NCBI GenBank assembly: GCA_030180135.1
Contig: CM058232.1
Location: forward strand, 91,810,630 to 91,874,629
Length of the DNA: 64,000 nucleotides
Direction: 5' to 3'
Origin: Orychophragmus violaceus
Taxonomy: Eukaryota > Streptophyta > Magnoliopsida > Brassicales > Brassicaceae
The number at the start of each line of letters is the position of its first letter. The stretch's first letter is position 1. Both the position numbers and the translations under genes were made by a program. The notes beneath the pieces were generated by a model, which made no database searches, was not told where the DNA came from, and saw nothing but the letters and a program-made list of their open reading frames with translations. Positions 20,930 through 32,881 of the stretch are shown piece after piece.

Positions 20930-23779
20930 ATGCTAGGTCGACACACCCGAAGCAACCTGAACGAAGAACTTGTTAACCTCAGACTTGAGGAGCTTGCTAG
21001 ACTTGAGAGAACGAACAGAAAGGCTCAGAGAACTTTAAGGATGATGAACAATTGTTTGATCTTGATACCAGATGCTGCAGGAGTTCTGAGAGACCAACAG
21101 AACAACCCTACAATGCTCAGGGGCAAAGGATTGATGCCCGAGGGAATGTGTTCCTTGAACCTGAGCAGCCTCAAGGTGAGAGGCAGGTTGCTCATCCTGG
21201 AGCTAATGGACAACCACCTAATCCTCCTGCTGCTGAGAGGACTCTTGCTAACTACAACAGAACCGATGAGTTTTATGCTAATAGATCAGCAATTGTGCCT
21301 CCTCCTTTCGAGAGGAATGAGTTTGAGCTCAAGCTGCCTACTATGCACTTCTGAGGCAGCATCCTTTCCATGGTCTTCCGCATGAGCAACCCATGGACAA
21401 CATTGCAGATTTTGAAGCCTTCATCACCGGGATGAAGGAAAATGGAGTGGGTTATGACTTCCTGTTCCACAAGCTTTTCCCATATTCTCTTGATGGATAG
21501 GCTGCAACTTGGCTTAAGCAACTTCCACCTGGGAAGTTAACCACTTGGGGCATGGTGAAGAGAGAGTTTCTGCGGCATTTCTATGATGATGCTCGCTCCG
21601 ATCAGCTCAGGCAGGATTTTCTGACATTCACTCAAGGACCTACAAAGCCACTTAAGTCTGCTTGGGTGAGGTTTAAGATGTACCAATGAGACTGTCCTCA
21701 TAATGGATTCTCTAAAGTTCAGCTGCTGGGCATTTTCTTCAGAGGTGTGGATCTCTGGTACCAGTCTGTGTTAGATGTTGCCAGCAATGGTAACTTCAAC
21801 ACAAAGACTCCTAAGCAAGCCAGGATATTGATTGAGAACTTGGTGAGCAGCAACAATACTAAGAATGCAGATTAAAGGAGGAAATAGTCTAGTGGAAAAT
21901 TTGATCATCTCCAGATTGGTGAGATGAAGAACAAGCTGGATACCGTTCACAGCTTGTTGACTGACAAGAAGCATGTCCATTTTGCTCAAGAGGTTGAAGA
22001 GTTTGGACCTGGAGAAGGCTGCACAGAAGAAGATGTGAACTACATAGGTGGTTCTGGATTTCAAGGAAACAAGTTTGAGAATCAGCAAAGCAACAAGTTC
22101 TTTACTGGTGGACAGAAGAGTGCTATCACAAGCAATCAAAACTCTTCTGGATATGGTCAGAATGCTGGTAACCAAAAGCCTTTTCAGCAGAACAATTCTC
22201 ATCAGAGAACCTATGGATCATCTTCCTATCAGAAACCTCCTGCTACTAGTGCTCATGAGAGTAAATTGGAAGCTATGATGGAGCAGTTGCTAGAGGGTCA
22301 GACGAAGACTGCTGTAGATTTCAACAAGAAGATACATGCCGTCTACACTGATCTGAATGGGAAGTTTGAATCTCTAAGTACACATATGAAGCAACTAGAT
22401 ACACAAGTGAGCCAAATTTCAAGCTCAGTCAAGGGGAAGAATGTTCAGAACACCCACTTAAACACTTGGTCAGTTCAAGTTGAGGATGGGCTGGATCAAG
22501 GTGAAGGATTCAAGGTTAAGACAACTGAAATTGTCAGAGATAGTCAAAAACCCGAAGCTACGACCCAAACGTCGACCGACACTGTCCTTGACGTCGGCCG
22601 ACAGCCATCTTCAATAGTGATTTCGAGTCCTTACGACGAACGGAAATCAACCATGATCGATTATGGAGCCGACAACGATGGGGAATTGGCTAATGTCGAC
22701 CGACATCAATCCAATGTCGGTTGACACTCTGGACGAGAAGGTCAAACTTCACCAACGTCTTGTGACACTACTGAAGAGAAGGTCTACAAGCCTCCAATAC
22801 CTTTCCCTAGGGTGGTTATGAAGTCTAAACAAGAGCTTGACGAAGCCAAACGCCTGAGAGTGATGGATAAGAAGTTGAAAGAGGATCCACATACTGATGT
22901 TTTGCCCTATCATCCTTGTCTACAGAGACACATGGAGAAGGTGATGCCCATAGACGAGGATTTGAAAGAATGGGTGGTAGTGCTTCCTAAACGAGTCAGT
23001 GACGTGTTGTTTAGTTAAATCCCAGAGAAGCTACCAGACCCTGGTGTATTTGTGCTGGATTGTTCCATCTTCGAGGATAGCTTCGAGCAGTCCTTGTGTG
23101 ATTTAGGGGCCGATGGAAATCTCATGCCATACTCTGTGGCAGAGAAATTGGGAATGTCAGTTTTCGCACCCACTAGGATCTCTCTAATCCTAGCTGATCA
23201 ATCAAAGAGGACTCCAGAGGGAGTTCTTGAAGACGTCCCTCTCGGATTTGGGAACTACTTAGTCCCAACAGACTTTGTAGTGCTGAAGTACGATAGTGAA
23301 CCATATGATCCTATGATACTAGGAAGACCTTTTTAGCTACTGCTATCGATGCGAGGCATAGTCCGATTGATCTCCACCTGGGAGATAATCCTCTGCACTT
23401 CAAGATGGGTAAGTTGCGAAGGTCTGCTATTGACGGTCAAGCCTTTAGCATTGAGGTGGAGAAAGAAGCTCAGACTAGTGAGGCTTCAGTTTCTGATCCT
23501 GGAAAAAAGAAGATGGTTGTTTCTCAAGATTCCATTCTAACATCTTTAGAGCTTGCAACTGCTTATAAGCAGAAAGCTCCAAACATCAGGGCTTCACCAA
23601 AGCAGAGGTATGCATCTTCACAACTCAGTTATACTAACTTCATTGCTATGAATGCAGGAGAACGTACCATTCCTTCATTCCTTGGACGATCTCACGCTGA
23701 CACTACCTACTCTCCACCATGGATGAGGAGACTTTCGCAGAGGCACTCACAGCCTCTGTCAAAACCACTGAGAGTCTAA
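20930..23779 (+). pseudogene. Decayed gag-protease of B
   Basis: Starts at ATG 20930 (residues like RSNLNEELVNLRLEEL match the A2 start). The frame then breaks repeatedly: gag homology continues in other frames at 21052-21354 and about 21360-21900 (stops at 21498 and 21687), 21924-22724, 22812-23018 and 23052-23336. The protease region keeps LCDLGADGNLMPYS (near 23095) with the Athila DLGA form of the active site. The final part, 23405-23779, has the PPWMRR tail. Motif pairs at 22573/22595 and 22697/22718 sit in the linker before the protease. Confidence 0.85.
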
Positions 23780-23820
23780 TCTCCCGTCATAGTCAAGCTA
23801 ACGATTAAAAACAAGCGCTG

Positions 23821-23838
23821 AGTGGGAGGCAACCCACT
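23821..23838 (+). other. Conserved post-coding hairpin, B copy
   Basis: AGTGGG, loop AGGCAA, CCCACT. The outer pair is A-T here and in A3 but G-C in A1 and A2, a compensatory change that keeps the stem. Confidence 0.75.
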
Positions 23839-24280
23839 GGTAAGTTGTATATACTAGGAATTTTGGTCATGCATTTTGATTTCTGTTGTTTTTGGTGTTT
23901 TTGTGTCAAGTCTAGTAGGATCAGTAGCACTGAGAGGTCAGTGTCGGCCACGTCGCATTGATGTCGGTCGACATCGACTTCGAAGAAGTTCGAGCACGAA
24001 CAAAAATCGACCTCAGTCGATTTATAAGGTCGATTTTAGAAATGAAATCGAGTGTCGGCCGACATTTAAGTTGAGTGTCGGTCGACATCGATGAAATTGA
24101 GGTAAGTCTTCTTAAAACAATCGACCCGACTTCTTCTTCCTCATTCTTCCTCTCGCCGAAAATCCTCCCAAAATCGCCATCTCTCTCGTTTCTTGACCGA
24201 TTTTGACGATTCAAAGCTCCATTGCACTTGTTTTTCCGTTCTCTATCCATTTCTAGTATCCGTTTAATCGATCTGCGAAG

Positions 24281-24496
24281 GTATGATTCTGAATCTCCAT
24301 TTTTCAGTTCTTGTTCAAGGGAAGAAAGCTTCGATTTTTGATCGATCTGTTGATATCTAGGACGTATTGGTTATAGAATATGGTTTATTTGATTACTGTG
24401 GATGAATGTCTAGGCTCAATTGAATGAGATTGTGACTTTGAAATTTTGATGTGTTTGAGTCTCATTCCTTTCGACTGCTCGTTTGTTGTCTTGCAG
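24281..24496 (+). other. Possible leader intron before the ATHILA ORF of B
   Basis: GTATGATT follows GCGAAG at 24281 and TCTTGCAG ends at 24496, immediately before the ATG at 24497. The leader upstream (24117-24280) is pyrimidine-rich. This would suit a spliced subgenomic message for the third ORF. Splicing is inference. Confidence 0.45.
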
Positions 24497-25818
24497 ATGG
24501 AGCCTTGTCTGAACCCCGAAAAGCTCCCACAAAGAGCCTCTACCACCGCTGCTTCTGGCTGCGACACTTCCGACACTCATGCCCGTGACGCTCAGAAAAA
24601 ATCACCTTGGCCAAGAATGGATGAGAAGAGGTTCAGGGTCACTTGCTTTGCGGACGAGCTTGCGGTAGAAGTAAAGAAGCGCGCCTGCAACCACAAACCA
24701 ATCTCGAAGCATTAGGATGATTATGATAGCTTGTTCTGCAATGCTTGGTGTAGCGTTAAGATCGAGCCCACATGGCTTCCTTGCATCACGACTATGAAAA
24801 ATATGAAGATACGGTCAGATGTCTTGCGAGTTATACGGACGATTGGCTTGGGTACGATATGTACCAAGTACTATGATTTGCACGAGGTGCTGGTCAGATA
24901 GTTCATGGCCACAGTCCGTGTTTACTACTCCAATGATTTTGTGAGGAAGGCCTCGGAAGGAACATTGACCTTTATGTCTAAGGCAGAAGGTACATGCGAA
25001 GCATCCAGGAGCTATGTGACATATACGAGTTTGACAAAACAAGAGAGCGAGTCAGTTTACCTGAGCACTGGCCCGATGTGCAGCTTTTTTGGCAACACTT
25101 TGGCACATGAGTGTACGATTCCCAGACCACCTGACAGACCACTGTGCGACATCTGGTTCTGCAGTATCTTGTCCGATTGTTCGCGAACACTATCTTGTGT
25201 AAGATGGATCCTGGGATGATGAGGATTTCTGAGGTTTTGTTGCTCTATCTTGGGATTGGCAGCAATGTTGATGTCAGTGAGTTTGAGGACGCTCATTTGG
25301 TAGCAGACGTCAACATGGGAGCTATTTTTTCTCATCATTTGGAGACCTTGAAGGCGAAGAAGCCTTCACCGGGAAGGCGACTAAGACAGAGACGGTCGGG
25401 AGTCTTTTAACTCCCATCTTTGACCACTTTGGGCTCGACAGGAGTCAGATGACCATTTGTACTAAAAGGCCTACCATGGACTTCACACATTTGAAGAGGA
25501 TGCAATGGATCAAGGGAGACGTCAATGGCAAGCAGTTCTTGTGGCGTTTCCATAACATATCTGGCGTTGAGCGCCTCTTTCCCCTTCCAGAGATGAAGCT
25601 CACACGCATCACCAACGAGCCTCTTTCACTCTCCTTTCAGACCAATGTAGAGCTTTGTCGAGGTGTACCGCGTCGTTCTACTGTACTTAGAGGCACTTTT
25701 TCTGGAGCTGCTGCCTCTGCTGTTGAGCATGAGGCTGTCCCTACTGATGATCCAGATGAGACCTATGGGTTTCCCGGGACGAGCAGAAGACATGCCACCA
25801 GGGCAATTTTAGAAGTGG

Positions 25819-27289
25819 TGATAGTGGGAATTTACTATGGATATCAATTCCCCTTAAAATAATGTAGTTGTAGTATAAGGGGTGTCAAACCATAATTGAG
25901 ATGAGGATTAAACCAATCAAGAATACACTACACCAATTAAGTAAAGCAAACATATTTTAAATCAAGTTCTAACAACCTAATAGCAATTCAAATAAGCAAA
26001 CAAGTAAAACAAACTAAGTAAATCAAGCAAGCAAATATCAAACTGAAAAGATCAAAGATTAGAGATAAGGTCTATGAGTTGAGGTCAATGGATTGGATGA
26101 CTTGGGACAATCTAGGATGCTTAATACAAACTTCTAAGAAGCTAATCTCCTAGCTAGGAACACAATAAATGGATTAATATAATATCTTAGCACTAATCAC
26201 TTTCCCTAATCAAAACCCAAGAACAAACTCTTATTTGTGAATTGAGATTAGGCAAACATGCAAAACAAGTTCCAGTTAGCTAATAATCACTCTAAACATT
26301 CATTCTTATGAGTTAGAATATGAAAATCCTATCAAAGCTAAAACATGCATTTCATCGAACACATGGTGAGCAAGAAATCCAAATCATCCTGATCAACAAG
26401 ATCAAGGCTAATTAGGCATTAAAAACACTATGATAGAAGAGATTTAAGATAGATAAGCCCTAAACATCCATTAATCATCCCAAATCAACCAAATCCTATC
26501 TAACCCAGAAACCCTATAGGAAACTACTCACTAATCATTCTATGTTCAACAAAACCAATTAAGATAGTTTTAAACATGATGATTAGCAAAGATTAAAAGA
26601 AGAAGATGAAAGATCAAAGCAAAACAACTCTTAGATTAAGAAAAGATTCAAACTTGTCTTCCAAAAGGTTTTTGAAACAAAACAAGCTTAAGAGGGGCAT
26701 AAAATTAGGTTTTTGGTTTTATATAGTGAAAGGGGGCGAACTGGGTCAACCCGGGACAAACCGGTTGTCGACCCGGTTCAAATGGATAAGAGTTGGTTCG
26801 CAGGTGAAATCCATCTGGCTCATCTGGTCGATGTCACTGGCCGATGGAAATAGACTGGATCCATCGGGCGATTCTGGTCGATGCCACAGGCCGATGGTTT
26901 CTCTGGCCAAAACGTGAACTTCGAGTGAGTGTTTCCATCGGCAGCGTTTAGTCGATGTGTTTGGCCGATGGGAACAACAAATTTCCATCGGCCTCGTTTT
27001 CCTCATGCGTCTGCCAGATGGTTTCTCTGGCCGAATTCATTACTCATCTTCTTCACTCTTTGAGCTCCTCTCTTGCTTCCTTAGCTCACCAAAACCTCCA
27101 TGCACCTCCAAGAACCTACAAAATCACAAGAAACACTCCAAACATAACCTAAAATGCTAATTCCTAACTCTAAATGCTAACATACTCTATTTGCTACAAA
27201 GAACATCAAAGAGAGCATGAAAGAATGCAAAATGAAATCAAAACATGAGTTGAACACTATCCTAAATGCACCAAAATGCATGAATATCA
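25819..27289 (-). repeat. 3' LTR of C
   Basis: TGATAGTGGG...GAATATCA on the plus strand. It contains clusters of CCATCGG and CCGATGG around 26815-27025, arranged as inverted pairs. Confidence 0.88.
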
Positions 27290-29262
27290 ATTCTCCCAAA
27301 CTTAGACCTTGCTTGTCCACAAGCAAGCATAAGACAATCAAAGTAAGTTGGGGAGAAAGGTTTGAAGGCGGGGGCTCAAAACCACAAAGCTCACAACAAG
27401 ACACAAGGTCTTTCAAAGAAGTTACAAGTTGCCCCAATCACATTGTCTATTCATGTACTTCCACATAACCGTTCCTCTCAATACCTACTCTAACTCCCGA
27501 GATCCTATAGAATACAAGCAATCATCAACTCAATTCCTTACATTCATTAAAGGTTAAGTGCGATCTCACAAAGGCGTAATCAATCAATCCCATTCGGGAA
27601 GGTTCAAGAGGGGCTATTTGAGGTGGCTTAGTAGTCTTTGAGGGGGGCTAACTCTCAAGAATAGTAGCAATTGGCATCGCACAAAATCCATCTAAGAAAG
27701 GGAACGATTTGTGCATACAAAGATCAAATCTCATTGTTCTACCCGCTTCCTAGATGATTTCTCTAAACATTCCCATTTTGAAAGACAAACACTCACCATT
27801 CCCAACCCATAATCAATCCTTTCAACAAAACACTCACCCCATTAGCCTATTTCTCTATTTTCTTTATGTCATCTATGAAACACTTAACTGGCTTTTATTT
27901 TTTGTCACACTTGAGCAATCTTTTTCATATCTTATCCCCCCTTTTACTTGATCTTTCTTTCTTTTCTTTTCTTTTGATTCACTCTTAGGGGACTTACTTA
28001 TTTCTCTTTTCTTTTACACATTGCTCTCTTCTTATAGGATTTCCTAGTAACTTTATTTCTAATTTTGAACCATTTTCAACTCTTTTCATAGATCCTTTTT
28101 ATTCCCAAGATAACTCTCATCTCTCCCCCAAACTTATTTCACATCCTAATGCTAGACTCTTATGGCAATAGAGCTAGCTAAAATGAGAAAAGACCCTTGT
28201 CGTTCTCGATACTCTCAAGTTTTTGCACATGCCAAAAGCTATCAAGAACAGGCCTCACTTAACGAATCAATTTAGGCTTCAAGGAAAGGTTTAGGGTATT
28301 TGGGTAAGGGAAACCATGATAAAAAAAATCAATGGCTGACCGGGTCAATCAAAAGAGTGGCAAAAGGGAAAGTATAACCCGGGAAAGGACCATGGGATTA
28401 CATTTCAAACCCCTAAGTAAGATAGTTAAAAGTCAATATTAAGTCCATTATCACGGAATTGAGTTAAGTTCATGCAAGCTTAACAAAGATAGGGAGTTTC
28501 AGAATCTCAAAGTCAAGTAATGGGTTTTCCTTTGTTTTGAAAATGAATCAAAGCAACGAGTAACTTAATTGGTGAGCCTCTACAAGGCAAAATCATCATC
28601 GTCCCCAATGCATGAACCCTATATGCTCAATTAGACTCGATCCTACAATGCTGTTGCAACTATATGCTTTCTTTTTGTGAAATTTTTTTTTGTTGAATTT
28701 TTTTGATTTTTTTGGTTTTTCTATGCCATAAGTGAAAGCATGAGACTCAAAATGCAATAAAGGAAAAATAAGATCAAAGGAAAATCAATTAGAAACTGGT
28801 CCTTCCCCCAAACTTAAATCACACAGACCCTTGTGTGATCCAAGAAAGGAAGAAAGACCGATAAAAACAAACAAATGCAAGAGAATAAAAGAAGAAAGAT
28901 ATGTACAAGGTTGGAGTGTGTTACTTGGAGATTTAAGTGGAGTGAAATGGAATGGAGGAATGGGAGGTGGAGGCTATAGAGTTCTTCCCAACTTGGATGA
29001 GAGCCCGGTTCTTCTTCAATTCTGCCATGACCTTTCCTCTTTCTTTCTCCCAAGTGTCAAGACCTATATAGCCTAAAACCCTGAAAAGCTTAGCAAAAGC
29101 ATCAAAAATGAGTAGCTAAAGAAATATGTACAAGGATAAACATGGGAATGTCTCCCAAGTGCGCTTTTGTTTAAAGTCGGTAAGCTCGACTTTTGCAAAC
29201 CGGTTTTTAGGCGATTGAAGAGTGTGGCCTGCCCTCGAGAGTGATGGTCAGGACTTGAGAAG
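27290..29262. other. Interior of C without recognised genes
   Basis: A purine tract (minus strand TAAGTTTGGGAGAAT) ends at 27290, beside an inverted repeat GCTTG...CAAGC like the one before the Athila purine tracts. The rest is AT-rich with T-runs near 27900-28010 and 28670-28730. I see no coding signal. Confidence 0.6.
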
Positions 29263-29643
29263 TTAGCTCGCTGAGATTAACTGAATCACCTTGAAACTTG
29301 GACTGATTAAAGCTTGCGCACTTGAAAATGGCCTAGACTTTCCCTTAGACTTGACCTTGTACTCAATGTAGTCACTCTTTAGACCCAATGGATGCAAGCT
29401 TAGACAATTGAGAGATGAGGGAGTATCAATAGCCATTAGAGTTTTCAGCTTGTCCTTATGACTTTTCTCAGCTCCTTTAACTCCATCTAATCTATTGGTT
29501 AGAGCATGTCCATTATGCTCATCAAACAAAGATTGTAGACTCATTATCTCCTTTTCATACTCTTGAGCCTTTGGGTGATTGTTGACAACCTTATACTTTT
29601 CAGCCATTGCAACCTTTGGAGCCCTCTTTTTCAACATATCCAC
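29263..29643 (-). CDS. Short ORF of unknown function in C
   Basis: 126 codons, minus strand, charged (Lys/Glu-rich) with LSLHPLGLKSDYIEYK as the most distinctive part. It ends where the right LTR begins. No domain recognised. It may be a scrap of a gag or extra ORF. A GTG or similar upstream start is possible because the frame runs up to the deletion point. Confidence 0.35.
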   Translation of the reverse strand: MDMLKKRAPKVAMAEKYKVVNNHPKAQEYEKEIMSLQSLFDEHNGHALTNRLDGVKGAEKSHKDKLKTLMAIDTPSSLNCLSLHPLGLKSDYIEYKVKSKGKSRPFSSAQALISPSFKVIQLISAS

Positions 29644-30960
29644 AACCTAATAGCAATTCAAATAAGCAAACAAGTAAAAGAAACTAAGTAAATCAAGCAA
29701 GCAAACATCAAACTTAAAAGATCAAAGATTAGAGATAAGGTCTATGAGTTGAGGTCAATGGATTGGATGACTTGGGACAATCTAGGATGCTTAATAAAAA
29801 CTTCTAAGAAGCTAATCTCCTCGCTAGGAACACAATACATTGATTAATCTAATATCTTAGCACTAATCACTTTCCCTAATCAAAATCCAAAAACAAACTC
29901 CCATTTGTTAACTGAGATTAGGCAAGCATGCTAAACAAGTTCCAATTAGCTAATGATCACTCTAAACATTCATTCTCATGAGTTAGAATATGAAAATCCT
30001 ATCAAAGCTAAAACAGGCATTTCATCGAACACATGGTGGGCAAGAAATCCAAATCATCCTAATCAACATGATCAAGGCTAATTAGGCATTAAAAATACTA
30101 AGATAGAAGAGATTTACGATAGATAAGCCCTAAACATCCATTAATCATCCCAAATCAACCAAATCCTACTTAACCCATAAACCTTATAGGAAACTACTCA
30201 CTAATCATTCTATGTTCAACAAAACCCATTAAGATAGTGTTAAACATGAAGATTAGCAAAGATTAAAAGAAGAAGATGAAAGATCAGAGCAAAACAACTC
30301 TTAGATTAAGAAAAGATTCAAACTTTTCTTCCAAAAGGTTTTTGAAACAAAACAAGCTTAAGAGGGGCATAAAAATTAGGCTTTTGGTTTTATATAGTGA
30401 AAGGGGGCGAATTGGGTCAACCCGGGACAAACATGGTGTTGACCCGGTTCAAATGGACAAGAGTTGGTTCGCAGGTGAAATCCATTGGGCTCATCTGGTC
30501 GATGTCACTGGCCGATGGAAATAGACTGGATCCATCAGGCGATTCTGGTTGATGCCACAGGCCGATGGTTTCTCTGGCCAAAATGTGAACTTCGAGTGAG
30601 TTTTTCCATCGGCCGCGTTTGGTCGATGTGTTTGGCTGATGGGAACAACAAATTTCCATCGGCCTCGTTTGCCCGATGCGTCTGCCCGATGGTTTCTCTG
30701 GCCAACTTCATGACTCATCTTCTTCACTCTTTGAGCTCCTCTCTTGCTTCCTTAGCTCACCAAAACCTCCATGCACCTCCAAGAACCTACAAAATCACAA
30801 GAAACACTCCAAACGTAAATTAAAATGCTAATTCCTAACTCTAAATGCTAACATACTCTAAATGCTACAAAGAACATCAAAGAGAGCATGAAAGAATGCA
30901 AAATGAGATAAAAAAATGAGTTGAACACTATCCTAAATGCATGAAAATGCATGAATAGCA
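29642..30960 (-). repeat. 5' LTR of C, truncated
   Basis: Matches 25967-27289 closely, but the first part of the plus-strand LTR (25819-25966) has no counterpart here. It ends GAATAGCA before the AGTGG duplication. Confidence 0.85.
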
Positions 30961-31160
30961 AGTGGGCAGCATGTGTTCTCAAGGGAATTTGGAAGAAAGT
31001 TCATCGCATGTTCTGCCAACGCTCACAGCCCGTTCACCACCCACTTCCACGACGTCGCGAACAAGCGCAAGCACCTGTCCATGTGAGCTCAGAGGATGAG
31101 GAGATATAGGAGGCAACTGACTCCGAGGAGATGGATGATGGAGACTGTCCAGTCTTCTAG

Positions 31161-32423
31161 ACACTTGCTGCTACTGATTCTGCGTTTGTTTCTTTTTATT
31201 TTCTTTCTCTTGAGTCATTTTGATGTTTCTTTTGAGCCAGTCTATTAGTCCCATCTGTTTGAAACCTTGACTATTTGAGTTTATGCATCACTACCGTTGT
31301 TTCTGATGTGATTTTGAGTGATCTAACGCAGCTAACATGTGAGTAATTGAGTGCTAACCCATGAACTCAACCAGGTCGTACTCTAAATCCTGCATATGAT
31401 TACATGACCCTGATGTCGGGCGAAACTGACCTTGGTGTCGGTCGACATCAGTCGTGTTCAGTTTCGACTTTTCTAACTCAATAACTCTATGGTTCCAGAT
31501 CGATTTCTCCCGAACCCAAGCTGCGATTGCACTGGAGACAGTGCAGTCTAAGTGTGAGGGAGGTGATTACTGACATTGTGTTTTGTTTTCTTAGAGCCAG
31601 TCCCTTGTTTTCAATTGTTTTTAAAATGGTTTTATTGAGTCAAAATGTGTATGAAACTATGATTTTCCGAGGAAATTTTTCGCTGGAACAAGACCTAAGT
31701 GGCCATTGGATGGACTTGCAGTAGCTATATGACTATTAGAAAGCCCACACACAGATCAACTTACCAAGGACTCCCATATCTAACCAGGTATTCAGAGGAT
31801 CCATCACTAACTTCACCTCTAATCATGATTTAATTTCTCACTTAGGGGTTGGTATCTATGGATCGGAATCCTCTGATGTGTTTGACACAGCCTATGATCC
31901 TGTCTGAGTATGGTTTCTGATTTTCTCCTCCTTTGAAAGTAAAAAAAAAAGAGAGATTAAAACTGAGGATAAGCTACTAGCTTCGAAGTGGTCACGGGAG
32001 TGGTAGAGACCCTTATTACCTCCTGTGCATCCATGGAAACATGTCCAAAGTTACACCCCGAATAAAAAGAAAAGAGCACTGATAGAAAAAAATAAAGTGA
32101 TACCCAGTAGGGAAAAATCAGTTGCTAAGGGAGAAAGGGAAAAGAAAGGAACCAGAGTGAGACCGCACCTAATTGTATACAGAGGTTAGTGTGGTGAACT
32201 TGAATATCTTAATCTGATTGTGGAGTTTACTTGGGATAGTTGCTAAGTGTGGGGGAAGCATATTGTGGTCTTGATCTCTGTAGGAAAGTTTTTAGTGTCT
32301 TACTAAGCGAATGTGAATGCGAAAGTTCCTAGGACGAAATGAGTTTTTGTGTTTTCAAACATCTTTCTTATGCTTTGGTTCTTTACTTTCTTAAGGGCAA
32401 GCAAGTGCTAAGTGTAGGGGAGT
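31161..32423 (+). other. 3' untranslated region of B
   Basis: Non-coding, related to the 3' regions of A1, A3 and A4. It has motif half-sites at 31416 and 31439, purine tracts at about 31550 (AAGTGTGAGGGAGG), 32242 (AAGTGTGGGGGAAG) and 32409-32423, and the hairpin-like TTAAGGGCAAGC before the last one. Confidence 0.65.
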
Positions 32424-32881
32424 TTATATATCATGGTTTTTCTAGGTTTTCAACCATGATATATTTGTATGTATTGAGTCTTTAACCTGGTTTTTCGAGT
32501 CTATTGAGGCTTCTACAGGTAGGCTTGCGTTTGGAGCAAAGAGTGGGATTATAGGACGTTTCTGGTGATCTGTGTAATGAGCTGAAGTTGGAGTCTCGAC
32601 CACGACTGGATGTCGACCGACATCAATCAATTGTCGGTCGACACTGAAGGCGACATGACTTATACGCCGAGTTGAAGACATATTTTGAAGAATTGCAGAG
32701 TTGCCCAGAAGTTTCCCTAATTCTAATCTTTCCCCAGAACGTGTTTAGTGTTTTAATTAGGTTTTTTAGACTCAATATCATTATCTTTTTCTTACTTTGT
32801 TCTTGCTTTGGAGATTGAGAGATTTGGTGCCAAGGGCTGTTCTTGCTACTTTTAACCTTTGAGAGAAGGATTTCGAACCCC
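32424..32881 (+). repeat. 3' LTR of B, left part
   Basis: Begins TTATATATCATGG where relatives have TGATATATCATGG, so the terminal TG is mutated. The tip hairpin is intact and a motif pair lies at 32614/32635. The LTR is broken at 32882 by a LINE and resumes at 35780. Confidence 0.78.

Larger units (their letters stand above)
25819..30960 (-). mobile_element. LTR retrotransposon C, non-coding
   Basis: Perfect 5-bp duplication AGTGG at 25814-25818 and 30961-30965. A 1471-bp LTR at the left and a 1319-bp LTR at the right are close copies of each other. The purine tract on the minus strand next to 27289 shows that the element reads right to left and that the left LTR is its 3' LTR. The interior (27290-29641) has no recognisable retroelement enzymes. 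The right LTR lacks the last 150 bp or so and the primer site, so a deletion removed that junction. Its movement would need another element's proteins. Confidence 0.88.
24497..31160 (+). pseudogene. ATHILA-type third ORF of B, split by element C
   Basis: Pieces in several frames (24497-24715, 24905-25219, about 25200-25410, 25449-25818) resemble the Arabidopsis Athila ORF1 protein family. Recognisable stretches include FRVTCFADEL, DPGMMRISEV and FSHHLETLKAKK. In complete Athila elements this ORF follows pol and has been compared with an envelope-like gene; its function is not established. Element C occupies 25819-30960. The acidic C-terminus (SSEDEE, then ATDSEEMDDG) resumes at 30966 and stops near 31160. 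There are several stops and frameshifts, so it is dead. Confidence 0.7.

Noticed and set aside
26606..27160. ORFs inside the LTRs of element C and their counterparts at 30276-30823
   Set aside because: They differ in frame and ends between the two LTR copies and have no recognisable protein features.
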